The notes below the pieces were generated by a model. That model searched no databases, was not told where the DNA came from, and saw nothing but the letters and a program-made list of their open reading frames with translations. DNA of 64,000 nucleotides, taken from Cenococcum geophilum 1.58. Taxonomy: Eukaryota; Ascomycota; Dothideomycetes; Gloniales; Gloniaceae. The stretch is from positions 185,359 through 249,358 of the forward strand of contig KV748229.1 of the NCBI GenBank assembly GCA_001692895.1. The letters run 5' to 3'. A program made the translations under genes and the position numbers. Shown here in pieces: positions 21,180-32,500 of this stretch. Each line of letters starts with the position of its first letter. Positions within the stretch are counted from its first letter, which is position 1.

Positions 21180-23624
21180 ATGTCTCGTTACGACTTCCCC
21201 ACAAGCCCCGTAGCCCATCCAGATGCTATTGTCGTAGGCAACAAGTACCGCTTTACTGTGCTCACCGACGGCCTGCTACGATACGAATGGGCCGAAGATG
21301 GCAAGTTCGAGGACAGAGCATCGACCTTTGCCATACGAAGGAAGCTTGCCGCTCCCAATTACTATCTCTGGGATCGTGGGCACGTCCTCGAGATCATCAC
21401 CAAACGCTTTCACGTCATATACAACAAGAAGGAATTCAGCTCAGAAGGACTTGCTGTACAGTTACGAGGTCCTATAACAAATCGGTGGTGCTATAGCCAG
21501 AATGTCGAGACATTGGGCGGCACAACACGGACATTGGACATGGCAAATGGAAAGATTCCTGTAGAGCCAGGAGTGCTCTCGCGGGAGGGCTTTGCTGTTG
21601 TCGAGGATAGCAAGACGATGCTTTTCGAACCTGGTGGCTGGATCGGGCCTCGCAGATCCGGCAAACGAAGTGATGCGTACATCTTTTGTTACGGCCATGA
21701 TTACCGTGATGCCATGAGAGCGTTTTATGCGGTGTCTGGAAGTCAGCCTCTTCTGCCACGATGGGCCCTAGGTAATTGGTGGAGCCGATACCATCCTTAC
21801 AGCCGTCGTGAATACCTCAACTTGATAGATCACTTCCAGCGCGATAATGTGCCTTTGGCGGTTGCTGTTCTTGATATGGATTGGCACAAGGTCCGCATCC
21901 CACCTACCTACGGGTCTGGCTGGACTGGATATAGTTGGAACAAAGAACTTTTTCCAGATCCTGTTGGCTTTCTCGGGGAGCTCCATGAGCGTGATTTACG
22001 CGTCACGTTAAACGTCCACCCGGCGGACGGTATCCGAGCTTTCGAGGACCAGTACGAGGAAGTTGCTGAGTACCTAGGATTGGATCCATCTAAAGGCTCA
22101 AACATCAACTTTGATTGTACAGATCGCAAATTCATGGATGCCTATTTCGATGTTGTCCACCATGAACATGAAGCAGAAGGAGTGGACTTTTGGTGGGTTG
22201 ACTGGCAGCAAGGGAACCGTTCTCGCATTGAAGGAATTGACCCTCTTTGGGTACTCAATCACTTTCACTTCATGGATATAGGTCGGGGTCATCAACGTCC
22301 TTTGATACTCTCTCGATTTGCAGGTCCTGGCTCTCATCGATATCAAATTGGGTTTTCCGGCGATACCATTATGACCTGGGATTCTCTCAACTTCCAACCG
22401 GAATTCACAGCAACTGCATCTAATATTGGGTATGGTTGGTGGAGTCACGATATTGGTGGCCACATGCAAGGCTACAAAGATGATGAATTAACGACACGTT
22501 GGGTCCAGCTGGGCTGTTTCTCACCAATCTTGAGACTGCATTCATCAAACAACATATTCAACACAAGAGAGCCATGGGTATACAACAAGGAAGCATGCGA
22601 TGTCATTGAAGACACTCTTCGATTCCGTCATCGACTAATTCCTTATCTTTATACCATGAATGCCAGAGCTGCGTCCCATGATGAACCTTTAGTGCAGCCA
22701 ATATACTGGGACTATCCGGAGACAGAAGAGGCATACCTCTACCCAAACCAGTTTCGTTTTGGAAGCGAGCTGTTTGTGGCACCAATCACGAGATCCCGCG
22801 ACTCGACAACTCATCTTGGGAACACCAAAGTTTGGTTGCCCCCACTAAGGTTTGTTGATGTCTTTACTGGCGTTGTATATGATGGAGATAGGGAGCTCTC
22901 ACTTCATCGACCTTTGAATGGTTATCCAGTTTTGGCAGCCGAAGGAGCAATCATTCCGCTTGATGCAGCTTTGAATCTAGAGAATGGAGCACCAAATCCT
23001 TCCTCGCTTGAGATCCTCTTAGTTGTTGGTGCTGATGGTTCATTCGAACTAATCGAAGACAACGGAACAGGCACTCGTGTTGACGACGGAGGTTTTGGAA
23101 TTGTCGAGGTTGACGGCACAGAATCTGGCACCGATAATGTCCGTTTCAGCTACACATCAATCAGTTACAAACAGTCATCTGGAATCCTCAGAATAGGACC
23201 CACTCTGCCATCAGACCCGTCAATCCCAAAGAACAGAGATTGGATAATTCGACTTGTCGCACATACGCCGAAGGACGATATTCGATGCCTCCTGAGCGGC
23301 AGCAAGAAGACTACAGTAGTTCAGACAACTACAAATGCGAACGGATCTACCATCAATATTGGCTCTCTGCCTACGGACCAAGAATGCGTTCTCGAGCTTG
23401 GTTCTGGCCCACAATTGGATATCATTGACCCGGTGTCACGATGCTGGCCCATCATTTACGATGCAAACATGGGTTATGATCAAAAGGAGGCCATTTGGTA
23501 TACTATCAATGCAGACCAGCCAGTCAGCACGCGTATTTCTAGACTTCAGAATATGGGCATTAAGCAGGAGCTTTTAGATGCATTACTGGAGCTTATCCTT
23601 GCCGATTCTAGATATTGTTCGTAG
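21180..23624 (+). CDS. Glycoside hydrolase family 31 (alpha-glucosidase/xylosidase-like), intronless, 814 aa
   Basis: Hydrolyses or transfers alpha-linked glycosyl residues. I start at ATG 21180 (MSRYDFPTSP), the first ATG in frame. From there an N-terminal beta-sandwich region runs to about residue 190 and the (beta/alpha)8 barrel from LPRWALGNWWSRYHPYS on. The beta-2 acidic motif is AVLDMDWH (residues about 229-236). The catalytic nucleophile region is VDFWWVDWQQG (335-345, Asp341). The acid/base is in FSGDT (392-396, Asp395). Downstream come the RLHSSNNIF loop and the typical distal beta domains. There is no signal peptide, so it is probably cytosolic, and it belongs to the YicI-like side of GH31 rather than the secreted acid alpha-glucosidases. 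No intron and no lesion over 2.4 kb. Substrate unproven. Confidence 0.9.
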   Translation: MSRYDFPTSPVAHPDAIVVGNKYRFTVLTDGLLRYEWAEDGKFEDRASTFAIRRKLAAPNYYLWDRGHVLEIITKRFHVIYNKKEFSSEGLAVQLRGPITNRWCYSQNVETLGGTTRTLDMANGKIPVEPGVLSREGFAVVEDSKTMLFEPGGWIGPRRSGKRSDAYIFCYGHDYRDAMRAFYAVSGSQPLLPRWALGNWWSRYHPYSRREYLNLIDHFQRDNVPLAVAVLDMDWHKVRIPPTYGSGWTGYSWNKELFPDPVGFLGELHERDLRVTLNVHPADGIRAFEDQYEEVAEYLGLDPSKGSNINFDCTDRKFMDAYFDVVHHEHEAEGVDFWWVDWQQGNRSRIEGIDPLWVLNHFHFMDIGRGHQRPLILSRFAGPGSHRYQIGFSGDTIMTWDSLNFQPEFTATASNIGYGWWSHDIGGHMQGYKDDELTTRWVQLGCFSPILRLHSSNNIFNTREPWVYNKEACDVIEDTLRFRHRLIPYLYTMNARAASHDEPLVQPIYWDYPETEEAYLYPNQFRFGSELFVAPITRSRDSTTHLGNTKVWLPPLRFVDVFTGVVYDGDRELSLHRPLNGYPVLAAEGAIIPLDAALNLENGAPNPSSLEILLVVGADGSFELIEDNGTGTRVDDGGFGIVEVDGTESGTDNVRFSYTSISYKQSSGILRIGPTLPSDPSIPKNRDWIIRLVAHTPKDDIRCLLSGSKKTTVVQTTTNANGSTINIGSLPTDQECVLELGSGPQLDIIDPVSRCWPIIYDANMGYDQKEAIWYTINADQPVSTRISRLQNMGIKQELLDALLELILADSRYCS

Positions 23625-24421
23625 GAGGTTTCATCATTGCGTTTGTGTTCTCATCTTGGGAGGTTTCGTATTAGCGGTCTCTGTCACAGGTAGCCTTGAT
23701 GCTTTTGTTGGGCAAATGTCATCCGTTTTGCAGAATAAAGTTGGTTCGCTTCTCTTGTCCACAAACGCATTCATCCCTAAGCACACTACTTGTACTCTAT
23801 ACGAATGATCGACGTTGAAATGTCTCTTTAATGCATTTCCACACGTTTCTGCACTCAGTATTGCATCACATGCGTTGCTAATAAAGGCGTGCACGTGAGG
23901 AACTATGAATTTTGTAGGTTTCGGACAAATGACTGAAGTACTTCTGAAGTAAATATACAAAGGAATAGATACAATTTTCCTAAGCATCTGAAGTCATCAA
24001 TGAGGGCACAACTTGGACACAAAAATGGAACGTGCTGTACCCCCTCAACCGCGGAAGGAATAAAAACCTGCTACTCTCCATCTTTCCCGTTCCTCTTCTC
24101 AGCATACTCAAAATGGCCAGCTCAACTCTTCCCGTCTCTTCAGGAGTTCATTGATATTCATGTTATGTCTGGATCCGGAAGACCGCTCGTCTAACCCAGC
24201 GGAACCCACGAGGAAAAATGAGGAGCGTGGTTTAATCTGAAGCCCAAATTATTTGTTCTAGGCAAACATTTACGAATCACTGCCACAGAGAGACAGTGTC
24301 CGAAAAAGAACGCCGGCCGGTGTCTTTCCTAAGCTTGCATTTGCTCTTGAAGATATCTATGACTCTCACTAAAGCAGTGATAATATTAGGTCCGCTCGGG
24401 AGCGTATTAAGAGGCTAGGTT
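23625..24421. other. Intergenic; possible promoter remnant
   Basis: No supported gene. At about 24060 there is a TATA-like GAATAAAAACC, then a pyrimidine-rich leader and ATGGCCAGCTCAACTCTTCC at about 24113. This opens only an 11-codon frame, so it may be the stump of a lost gene. Confidence 0.35.
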
Positions 24422-25130
24422 TTACTTAACGATCTCACCGTTCACTACTTCGCCGCCTACGCCTTCACCCCCCACCGCCTCGATGTTTTCTTCAACTTCT
24501 CCATATTCTTCTCCATCCCCCTCCGTCCTCAATCTCTCCCTCACCTTCATCAAACACTTCCCCAGTAAGTTCTCCCCCCAAAACTCTCGATACATCTCAG
24601 CTCCATCCGCTCAGTAACCTATTCCCCACACCCTATCTCTCCTACCCGTTTCACACTGCTCCCTCTCCCCCGTCGCCAGTAGCGCCTCCTTCAGCCTCGC
24701 ATTCTGCGAGAACTTATAATAGTTACCTTGCACAACGGCTTTCTCTTTCACACAACTCCACCTGGAATCGCTGAACCCCTCCACGCTAGTGCCGAGTTTC
24801 TTCTGCTCTTTCGGATCACCCGACGCCATGATGCAGGCGCCGGTCGCCGCGTCGCAGAAGTGCAGCGCTTTTCCGAACATCATAAATTGCTCGGTGCAGT
24901 TGAAGGTTAGGCTGGCATCTGCGAGCATGGGGTTAGAGGGCGAGAGGCTGGCTTCGCAGAGCCAGTGAGTGCGGCGGTGGGGACGGTGAAGGCCGAGGGG
25001 CACCATTGGCAGAAGATGCCATTAGGCTTTTCTTGTGGGAGGTAGAAGAAAAGCGCGCCGTTTGGGTCGGGTTGGGTGAGGTTGAGGGGCGGAGATGGTG
25101 GTCGCGCTGGTGGGGTTTGGGTTTTGGCAT
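24422..25130 (-). pseudogene. NADAR (YbiA/DUF1768) domain protein, broken
   Basis: NADAR proteins act on N-glycosidic or ADP-ribosyl nucleotide products. The core reads FNCTEQFMMFGKALHFCDAA, then KKLGTSVEGFSDSRW, KFSQNARLKEALLATGERE and RDRVWGIGY. The upstream block (GALFFYLPQEKPNGIFCQW) lies in a different frame, so a 1-base frameshift is needed between about 25000 and 24950; no intron fits. After WGIGY an in-frame TGA (TGG in relatives) precedes ADGAEMYREFWGENLLGKCL and a Glu/Gly-rich tail ending at TAA 24424-24422. No ATG is in frame with the first block. Three faults make it a pseudogene, although it has kept GC composition and is thus young. Confidence 0.75.
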
Positions 25131-26134
25131 GGTGCGGAAGCAGGGATGGGTTTTCTTAATGTTGTGGATTTTCTTTGTGTGGTATCTCAGGGTAAATGGG
25201 AGTTTATATCTGAACGCGGCATATTTTAGGTTCTGATGAATCAGGGAGGTGCCGGACATTACAATGTTGTTCTTCAGTAGAAGAAAGGTTGTAGGCATGA
25301 CTGCTCGCTATGCCGTTCTTCATCTGTTTTCAAGAATGTCTGTAAGTATCTAACTAGAGAAATAGAGCTCTGGCTGTGAGGTAACTGTTTGAATTCGGCC
25401 CCGTAAGAATGTCCTGACATCAAATTAGTCATAAATGCTTTAAAAGGGCTCAGCTAGTGAGCTGTCCGATATATCACTCGGCACCGAGTTACTCCTTTGA
25501 GATCTTGTACAGATGTAATTGAGTTGGTAGGAATTCTGCCAAAACGCCAGGGTCTTGTTCAATGAGTAATACTGTGCTCAATCAGTTTATCCTTCTAATG
25601 CGAGGTATATGTTCGAAGTGTGGAGAGTCTCCACCCTTGCATTTCAAAGAAATATTCCTAAGACCAGGTTTCTGGGATGTTGTGGTGCGGGATTTCAGTA
25701 GTCGAGACGCCGGCGGCTGGTCCCAACGATAATTTTGTTCATAGCTTCATAAACGATATATTCATTCATGAGAAGTAATAGCAATTAAATAAGTTAAATC
25801 CTGGAAGAAATTTTTTTTTATAAACTTATGAACATACATTTATCTCTGCGCCCCTTGTGTATCACCCGTTTCCTTTCTCCACTACTACTACTCTCAACCG
25901 CAACCGTAAACAAAAGGAGTAGATTAGGAGGTTATAGTAAATAGCAAGATAAACAAGGTGTGTCTGGAGAGCTGCATCACACCAAAACTAGTAAGGTCCT
26001 GAGTACCTAAATTCATGCCCAAGGACATGGCAGGAGACCAAAATTTAAGTGTAAACCTAGAGAGCGAACGGAACGATTGTTTTTGAATTGTAGTAAAATG
26101 TCCGAAGGCACTCTTCGAACTATGCTCCTATCCT
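25131..26134. other. Intergenic, no gene recognised
   Basis: Sequence between the NADAR pseudogene and the RelA/SpoT gene, both minus strand. Composition is ordinary. No domain or repeat was seen. Confidence 0.5.
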
Positions 26135-27541
26135 TCAGTGCCCCGTATCAGATGATTCGCTATCCGAGCATTCTGAGGAAGAGGAACTCCAACTTAAATC
26201 ACTTAAAATTAGGGGGTCTTTGAGGACGCCCATTTTAGAAATCCTGAATACAAAAGAAAAGATTGAATGCTCATCCTGCTTCTGAAACCACTCCCAGAGG
26301 ACTCTCAGCTTTTTTTGGTCTAATTCATCTGGCTCCTCTCCTTGCAATATGTTATATCGTTTTGCGCCAGTGAAGAGCCAATCATGAGCCGCCCTTTCCT
26401 CCTCCGTCATCTCGGCTTCCCCAAATGCTTGTTCCACATGAACCGAGAGCTCTGAGAGTTCCCGAAGCCACGATATAGAGCTTAGCAGAATCTTGCATCT
26501 AGAGTTTTCAGTTGCTGTGTTGTGTTGTGCAACGCACTCCTCCTTATAAGGAATGGTTGAAAGGATATGAGCCATGATGCAGAAGGGAAGGTGCATGTAT
26601 GAGGACGGTTTAAATGGTAAATACTTTTCAGAAATCCTCTGTAGTTCCAGCTTGGGATTCTTTGAGTTTTGTGGACCAGGATCAGCCTCAAAACCAAGTG
26701 TGTCCAATATCTGGCCCAGGTCTTTCTGCGTATCCTTTCCTACAACTTCCAGAAATTTCCGCAGCATCTCCAAATGAGTTTTGACGGTATCCCTTGGCAC
26801 ATCAATGTCCATTCGCTCGAACAGGAAATTTCCTAGTTGGAATCCGTCCCGGAAGCTGTCCTTAGCTGACGCAATCCGTGCCATATAGTGCTGATGTAGC
26901 TGGTCTAAAAGCAGTTCTGAAGATCGGACCAAACCATTAAGGCAATCAAGGATTACTCTCTCGTCGATTGTAGCTTTATCGAAGATATTTTTGTAGGTAA
27001 TGTCGTGTTCTACTTCAGCCCATGCGTGGACAAGGACTGACACGATCTGTATCTCCACAACATCTTGCGGAAACAATTCTAAAGTACTAGCATCATCTTT
27101 TTTGATGCTCACAACAGCGTGTTTGGCTTCATAGCCCCCAAATTTAGGGCGGTAACCTCGATCAATCGTTCCATGCTGCTGATCGCTGGAATTGAGATTT
27201 GGATGGGACCTCCAGTCGACATGATCGAATGCTTCTCTTATCAGGTCGGCGACAAAATCCCTTTGGCTGGGGAAATAAAGAGCAATGCGCACTCCCGCAA
27301 GGTCAATTATATCGTTTTGGATCTGTTCTTCATTTGCATAGTGCCTTTTTTTATTTCGCTCTTCTAGCTTCTTCCGCAAGGACTCACTAGCTTTCGCACG
27401 GTATGTGATAATGGCCTGGATTTTAGATCCATCGAGTTTTTCATTGCATATCTCTTTAGCACGCACAGCTAGTTTTTCGTAGTGTGCTATACGATAGTGC
27501 CTCATGAAGCCTTCGATTACCGGAGATGAGGTCGAAGTCAT
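26135..27541 (-). CDS. RelA/SpoT-domain (nucleotidyl pyrophosphokinase-like) protein, 468 aa
   Basis: Single-exon frame from ATG 27541 to TGA. The synthetase-type RelA/SpoT fold is evident. YRAKASESLRKKLEERNKK (47-65) is the substrate-binding basic strand. DIIDLAGVRIALYF (77-90) corresponds to the DxxGxR motif. GYRPKFGGYEAKH (129-141) holds the invariant Tyr/His loop, and VEIQIVSVLVHAWAEVEHDI (162-181) the EIQ and HxxAExEH motifs. No HD hydrolase, TGS or ACT domain is present, so it resembles a small alarmone synthetase extended by a 280-residue helical C-terminal region of unknown role and an acidic Ser-rich tail. In bacteria the family transfers pyrophosphate to GDP/GTP, AMP or tRNA; the fungal activity is not established here. 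Intact. Confidence 0.85.
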   Translation of the reverse strand: MTSTSSPVIEGFMRHYRIAHYEKLAVRAKEICNEKLDGSKIQAIITYRAKASESLRKKLEERNKKRHYANEEQIQNDIIDLAGVRIALYFPSQRDFVADLIREAFDHVDWRSHPNLNSSDQQHGTIDRGYRPKFGGYEAKHAVVSIKKDDASTLELFPQDVVEIQIVSVLVHAWAEVEHDITYKNIFDKATIDERVILDCLNGLVRSSELLLDQLHQHYMARIASAKDSFRDGFQLGNFLFERMDIDVPRDTVKTHLEMLRKFLEVVGKDTQKDLGQILDTLGFEADPGPQNSKNPKLELQRISEKYLPFKPSSYMHLPFCIMAHILSTIPYKEECVAQHNTATENSRCKILLSSISWLRELSELSVHVEQAFGEAEMTEEERAAHDWLFTGAKRYNILQGEEPDELDQKKLRVLWEWFQKQDEHSIFSFVFRISKMGVLKDPLILSDLSWSSSSSECSDSESSDTGH

Positions 27542-28925
27542 TGTGTATAAGAGGCCGAAGGTGGATTCGTTTGGTTGTTACTAGGCAGAAGATAGTGGTG
27601 ATGCTCCAGCAAGTATATCTGAGTAAAGGTAAAAGCCTTCGAGGCACTCTCAAGGCTGTAAACCACCTAGACGGACACGGCGCTATATGTACTGGCCTGT
27701 TGGCATGGAGGCTGACGCAGGCAACAAGGCTACGGGGCTGAAGACCGAAGGGCTGAAAAGATCAGACGAAGGGTTGTGTATGGCTTTCTAAAACGTATAG
27801 TATGAAAAAATCGCAAAGGAAGTCGGCCGGCAAGCCAATATCGAGATTTCATGACACAGTTATTATTTTATGCTCCTACACGTTTGGGTTTCGTCCCTCA
27901 GAGCCTCAGGCAATGAGGCCCATTCGTTTCGTCAAGTCGCAGAGTTTAGAATTCTAGAATTCGAGGGTTTCGGGGAGGGGAGGGGTACAACGCATAAATT
28001 GTACAGCCTCTAGAGGTAATAAAGCCTTAAGTCTAGCTCCTTGCAGGTTGCAATAGTGCGCATAAGGGTAACCTGAAGTTACTGAAAAGAGGAGAACCAA
28101 TAAGGCTGGCTGGTAAGGCTGAGTGACTCGGTCCCCGCAAGCATGGCAGAAATGCATTTTGCGCACCTTTCTAGCCCAGACATGCAGGCAATGAGGTATC
28201 GCCTAAAAGTTGACATCAAGTATATCGATGGACTTCTGCGAAACCCGGTTGCGACGTGTTCTTGGCGACGTGGCTTGGACAGTCTGCCCCGTTTTCAGCC
28301 TTGTTTCCATTAGACCGCTCCACGACGGAAGGCAGACTCCCTACTTCTAGGTAATGACTCGCTACTGCGCGAGGACTGCGGCCTCGTAAAGCCGTATATA
28401 CAGCGTCTCTTCAATTCCGGTGGTTAGCGCAGCCACGTCTGCACGGCCTTTTTGTAGGGGAAGTTTTGGTATTTTTGCTGTTTAAGGGAAGGTTAATAAA
28501 ACACGCTAACCACCGGATGCGCCAGGACGCTGTAAATCAGAATACTGACCTACCAAGTTTCCAACAGTCGCTTGACGGCCTCCATCGTTATGAAGTCATA
28601 TCGAACCTTAGTGGAGGTGCAATGCGTACGGAACCGGTGCCTATGTGACCTTCGCAAATTCCTTTCAAACCCAAATCCAAATCGCAAGGCCTGCCGTATC
28701 GCTTCTGCTCCTTAACACGCTTGCGTCCTAAGATCAAGTGGTCCGTGCAGAACACCTCAGCAAGCTCAACGTGATTCCGTTGGTGCGGATTTTCAATCGG
28801 TCCGCAAGCTGACTAACCACATTCGTGGTAAACCGCCGGAATCACGTCTGAGGCACTTTTCCAATACTTTGTATCCCTTAACCTGCTAGGGTGCAATGCC
28901 AAGCTGCACCGTGCACGAACACCGT
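27542..28925. other. Intergenic with two short inverted repeats
   Basis: No gene recognised. CCGGTGGTTAGCG (about 28417-28429) is repeated inverted at about 28503-28516. ACGTGATTCCG (about 28769) is repeated inverted at about 28838-28849. These could be small hairpins or remnants of miniature elements. No tRNA fold was found. Confidence 0.4.
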
Positions 28926-29027
28926 ACCGAGCTCAGACCTGCGGAGGATAAATTATCCTATCCGGTCGGGCGGATAATAATCCTATCCGAGGATAGCCCG
29001 GATATCGGATAATATCCGGATAATATC

Positions 29028-29370
29028 CAAATAATATACTACCTATAGCCCCACTAATATAACTCTATATTTTATAAATAGAGGCCTAATTTATAGCTTT
29101 ATTCTAGGGCTATAAAATAAGCCTTTATTTATATAATTTAAGGCCGTTTTAGTAGAGTTATAGGGGGTACTTATTTCTAGGAATGGAGGGGCCGGATAAG
29201 TCAGCGGAGAGCCTTAAGCCATTGCAAAGCACCCCCTATAACCCTACTAATAACGCTCTATATTTTATAAATAATAGCTTATTTTATAGCCCTAAAATAG
29301 AGCTATAAAATAGGACTCTATTTATAAAAGATACAGTTATATTAGTGGGGCTATAGGGGGTATATTGTTT
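29028..29370. mobile_element. Fold-back MITE-like palindrome
   Basis: The left arm (CTATAGCCCCACTAATATAA onward) and the right arm (TTATATTAGTGGGGCTATAG at its end) are inverse copies. Inside, GAGTTATAGGGGGTACTT and GCACCCCCTATAACCCTACT make a second inverse pair. The centre is a small GC-richer loop. It lies between the hAT-like left end and the Gypsy 5' LTR and is non-coding. Confidence 0.65.
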
Positions 29371-29387
29371 TAATAGAGGACAATACA

Positions 29388-29598
29388 TATAACGGCGCTA
29401 TCGCACGTTACCTGCCAAATTCTGCCATATTCTGCCGACCTGCGATTGGCCCGCCTAAAGCTAGCGCCTTGGCGGCTCACCCTATATATTTATTTACATC
29501 GGTCCTAGCAACCCCTTTTCCTTCTCTTTAGCTTAGTATCTTCGTAATACAGCATTCGTTTAAGCTTCGGTTTAGAGGCATTTATTTAAGCCATAATA
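29388..29598 (+). repeat. 5' LTR of the Gypsy fossil
   Basis: 211 bp. It contains TTCTGCCA-type direct repeats near the left end and a TATATATTTATTTACATC stretch that may hold the promoter. It aligns gap-free with the 3' copy. Confidence 0.88.
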
Positions 29599-32500
29599 TT
29601 ATACTAAGCTCTCCCTACCTTGCCTAGGAAGGCCTTAATAATATCCTACCCTAAAGAAACTTCGTCTATAACAACGCATTAACGCGCTATACTTAGACAC
29701 TAAACAACTCTATATTGCCTAGGAAGGCCTAGATAATATCCTACCTTATAAGCTAGATAGGACTAGACCTATACCCCCGGAATTAAAACTAAAGCATATA
29801 ATACCGATAAACCTTAGGAAGCTAATAATGGCACCTAAAGCAAGCTTATTTAAGAGAGCTACCTTTACCCAAAAGGAACCTAAGATCCAATTAGGATTAA
29901 AAATTAAAGATAATAATAACGTTATAGACGTACGCGAGCAGATTTATGCCCTCGCAGCTAGCTAGGAAGCCAATTATCTTAAAGCAAGAAATATATAAGA
30001 GACCCTATAAGAGATCCTAGAAAGCCTTACAGCCCTATAAAATAGCCTAACTTCCCCTTCTTAAAGCCCTAGCCGACCTATTTACTCCACTAAATATAAT
30101 ATACTAGGGAGTACAGATATAATAACGAAGTAATTAAAGTCCGTTAAGCTTTCTAACCCCCTACCACTATCTAATAGGATAGACCCTACCTTTAAGAATT
30201 AGAGGATTTAAGTATAAGGAAAGCTCTACGTTAACTACAACTATTTCCTTTCCGAAGAAGCCAAAATACTCTACCTCTTTAGTCAAACTACTAGGGACGC
30301 CTAACAGTACCTTTAAGCTAAGTTTAAGGATAACTCCCCTATCTAATTTATATCTATTAACAAGATAATACGGCACCTAGCGGCTATCTATGTTAACCTA
30401 AACAAAGTATAGGATGCCTATTATAACTATAATCGCCTAATAATAAAACTAAACTAACCCTTTACTAAATTCTAGACTTAATTTCTATACCTTATAGGAG
30501 AAGGCCAGGTCCCCCTTAAGAACTACTAATTAGACCTATATAATAAGCTAATAATCCAGCTATAAGAAAAGATCGCTATAACCTTAGATAACCTACTAAC
30601 CTATAAAAAACTCGCAGCTTATTGCTTATTATTAAACTTAAAACTAAAGCGGATTAACGCCCACCCTAATTAGCAAAAGTAACTCCATAATAATTGAAAC
30701 TCGCTAGCTATACCTATAGAAGCTAAAGTAGGAAGACAAGTTATAACTACTCTTTTATTAAAGGCGGTTATAACTACACACTAGTAAGCCTTACCCAACC
30801 AGTTATATACTACGCCATTAACTAGTATTTACCGCAATACTCTAATTAACCCTGCCTCGGCTACGTGCTTTAACTATAATAAGTAGGGTTACTTTACCTT
30901 ATCCTACCTAGAGCTAAAAGATATAAGCGATATTAAGGAGATAGAGGAAGGAGAAACGTTAGATAAATTAGGAAAAGAGAAACCCTAGGGAAAGACTCCC
31001 CCCTAGGGTACCCTATCGATCTTAAAAAGATTAATCTTAGTTAGTTAATAGGTAAAAAGCATTTTATATTTCTATATATAGTATCTCAAAATAGATATAG
31101 AGTTAATATAACCGCCCTTATTAACACTAAAGCAAATAGCTTCGCCTTTATAAATACTGCCTATATAAATAATATTGCCAAGTTTCTAAATACAAAAGCC
31201 ATCTAACTAGAGAAGCCTATTTAGGTAAAAGGCTATAACAGCTAAGCCGGTCGGCCTATTACCCATATCTTAAAGTTATATATCGCTCTTAACGGACAAC
31301 ACTAATACAGTATCCCCTTTTGCATCCTAGACCTGGGGTCTTATAATATAATCCTTAAACAAAAATAGATATTCTATTTTAATATCTAGTTAAATATATA
31401 ATAAAGACGGTTTATTTAGCCGGAGGATAAACTAAGGTTACCCTCCTTTATTAGGGAGATCTAAACTAACCGCAAGACACTAGCCGCAAGGGCTAACCCT
31501 ACCTACTAGCAAAATGTCTAGGCCTGTGACCTAGCCTTTACCTAAGAAAACGCCCGCTATAAAGCTAAAAAGAACTCTATACTAATAAAGATACTCTCCT
31601 AAAGCACTATATTTAAAGAGGACTCTATATATAAAAGCGGGACAGATAATAATATAGACGACGTCTAAATTATACAGATCCAACCGGTATAAAAAAGAAC
31701 GTATTAATAGGATATAAGGGATAACCTCTAAAAGATGCAATAGAAGCTAAAAGAGGTAATAATAACGCCAGTACCCTAGAAGTCCCTAAAGTTATATACG
31801 CCCCTATTATTAGGCAACCCCCCTACTATAAACATCGCCGCAATTAGTGCTATAGCGTTCTACTTTAATATATACTAAAAGGACAATAAGGTCTTTATAA
31901 TAAGCCTATATAAGATTAACTAAATTATTAATAATAGAGAGGAAAGGCTAGCTAAGGAAACTAATAAGGAACTAGTTAAACGCCTCCTTCCTACTATTTA
32001 TATAAACTATAAGGATGCATTCTTAAAGGCGGCCTTAAATAAGTTACCCCCCTACCAAATATACAATTACAAAATTTAATTAGAAGCTAATAACTCACTA
32101 GGCTATAGCCCCCTCTACTATTAATTAATAGATAAGCTAAAAGTAACAAAGCAGTACTTAATTAATAACCTAGATAAAGGGTTTATCGAGCCAAGTTAAG
32201 CCCCTTTTACTTCCCCTATTCTATTTATAAAAAAGCCTAATAGAGGCCTTAATTTTTATATTAACTATTAAAAGCTAAACGCTATTACTTAAAAGGACCG
32301 GTATTCTATTCCTTTAATTAACAAAACCCTTATACGTCTAAGCCAGGTAAAGATCTTTACTAAACTTAATATCCGCCAAGCTTTCTACTAAATTAGGATA
32401 AACCCTATATCTAAAGATTTAACAACATTCCGTACCCATTATAGTTCCTATAAATATAAAGTTCTTCCCTTTAGACTAATAAACGGACCGGCTATATACC

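Noticed and set aside
24933-25298. Minus-strand 121-codon frame rich in Pro/Ser/His
   Set aside because: It overlaps the NADAR remnant in another frame and has no family features.
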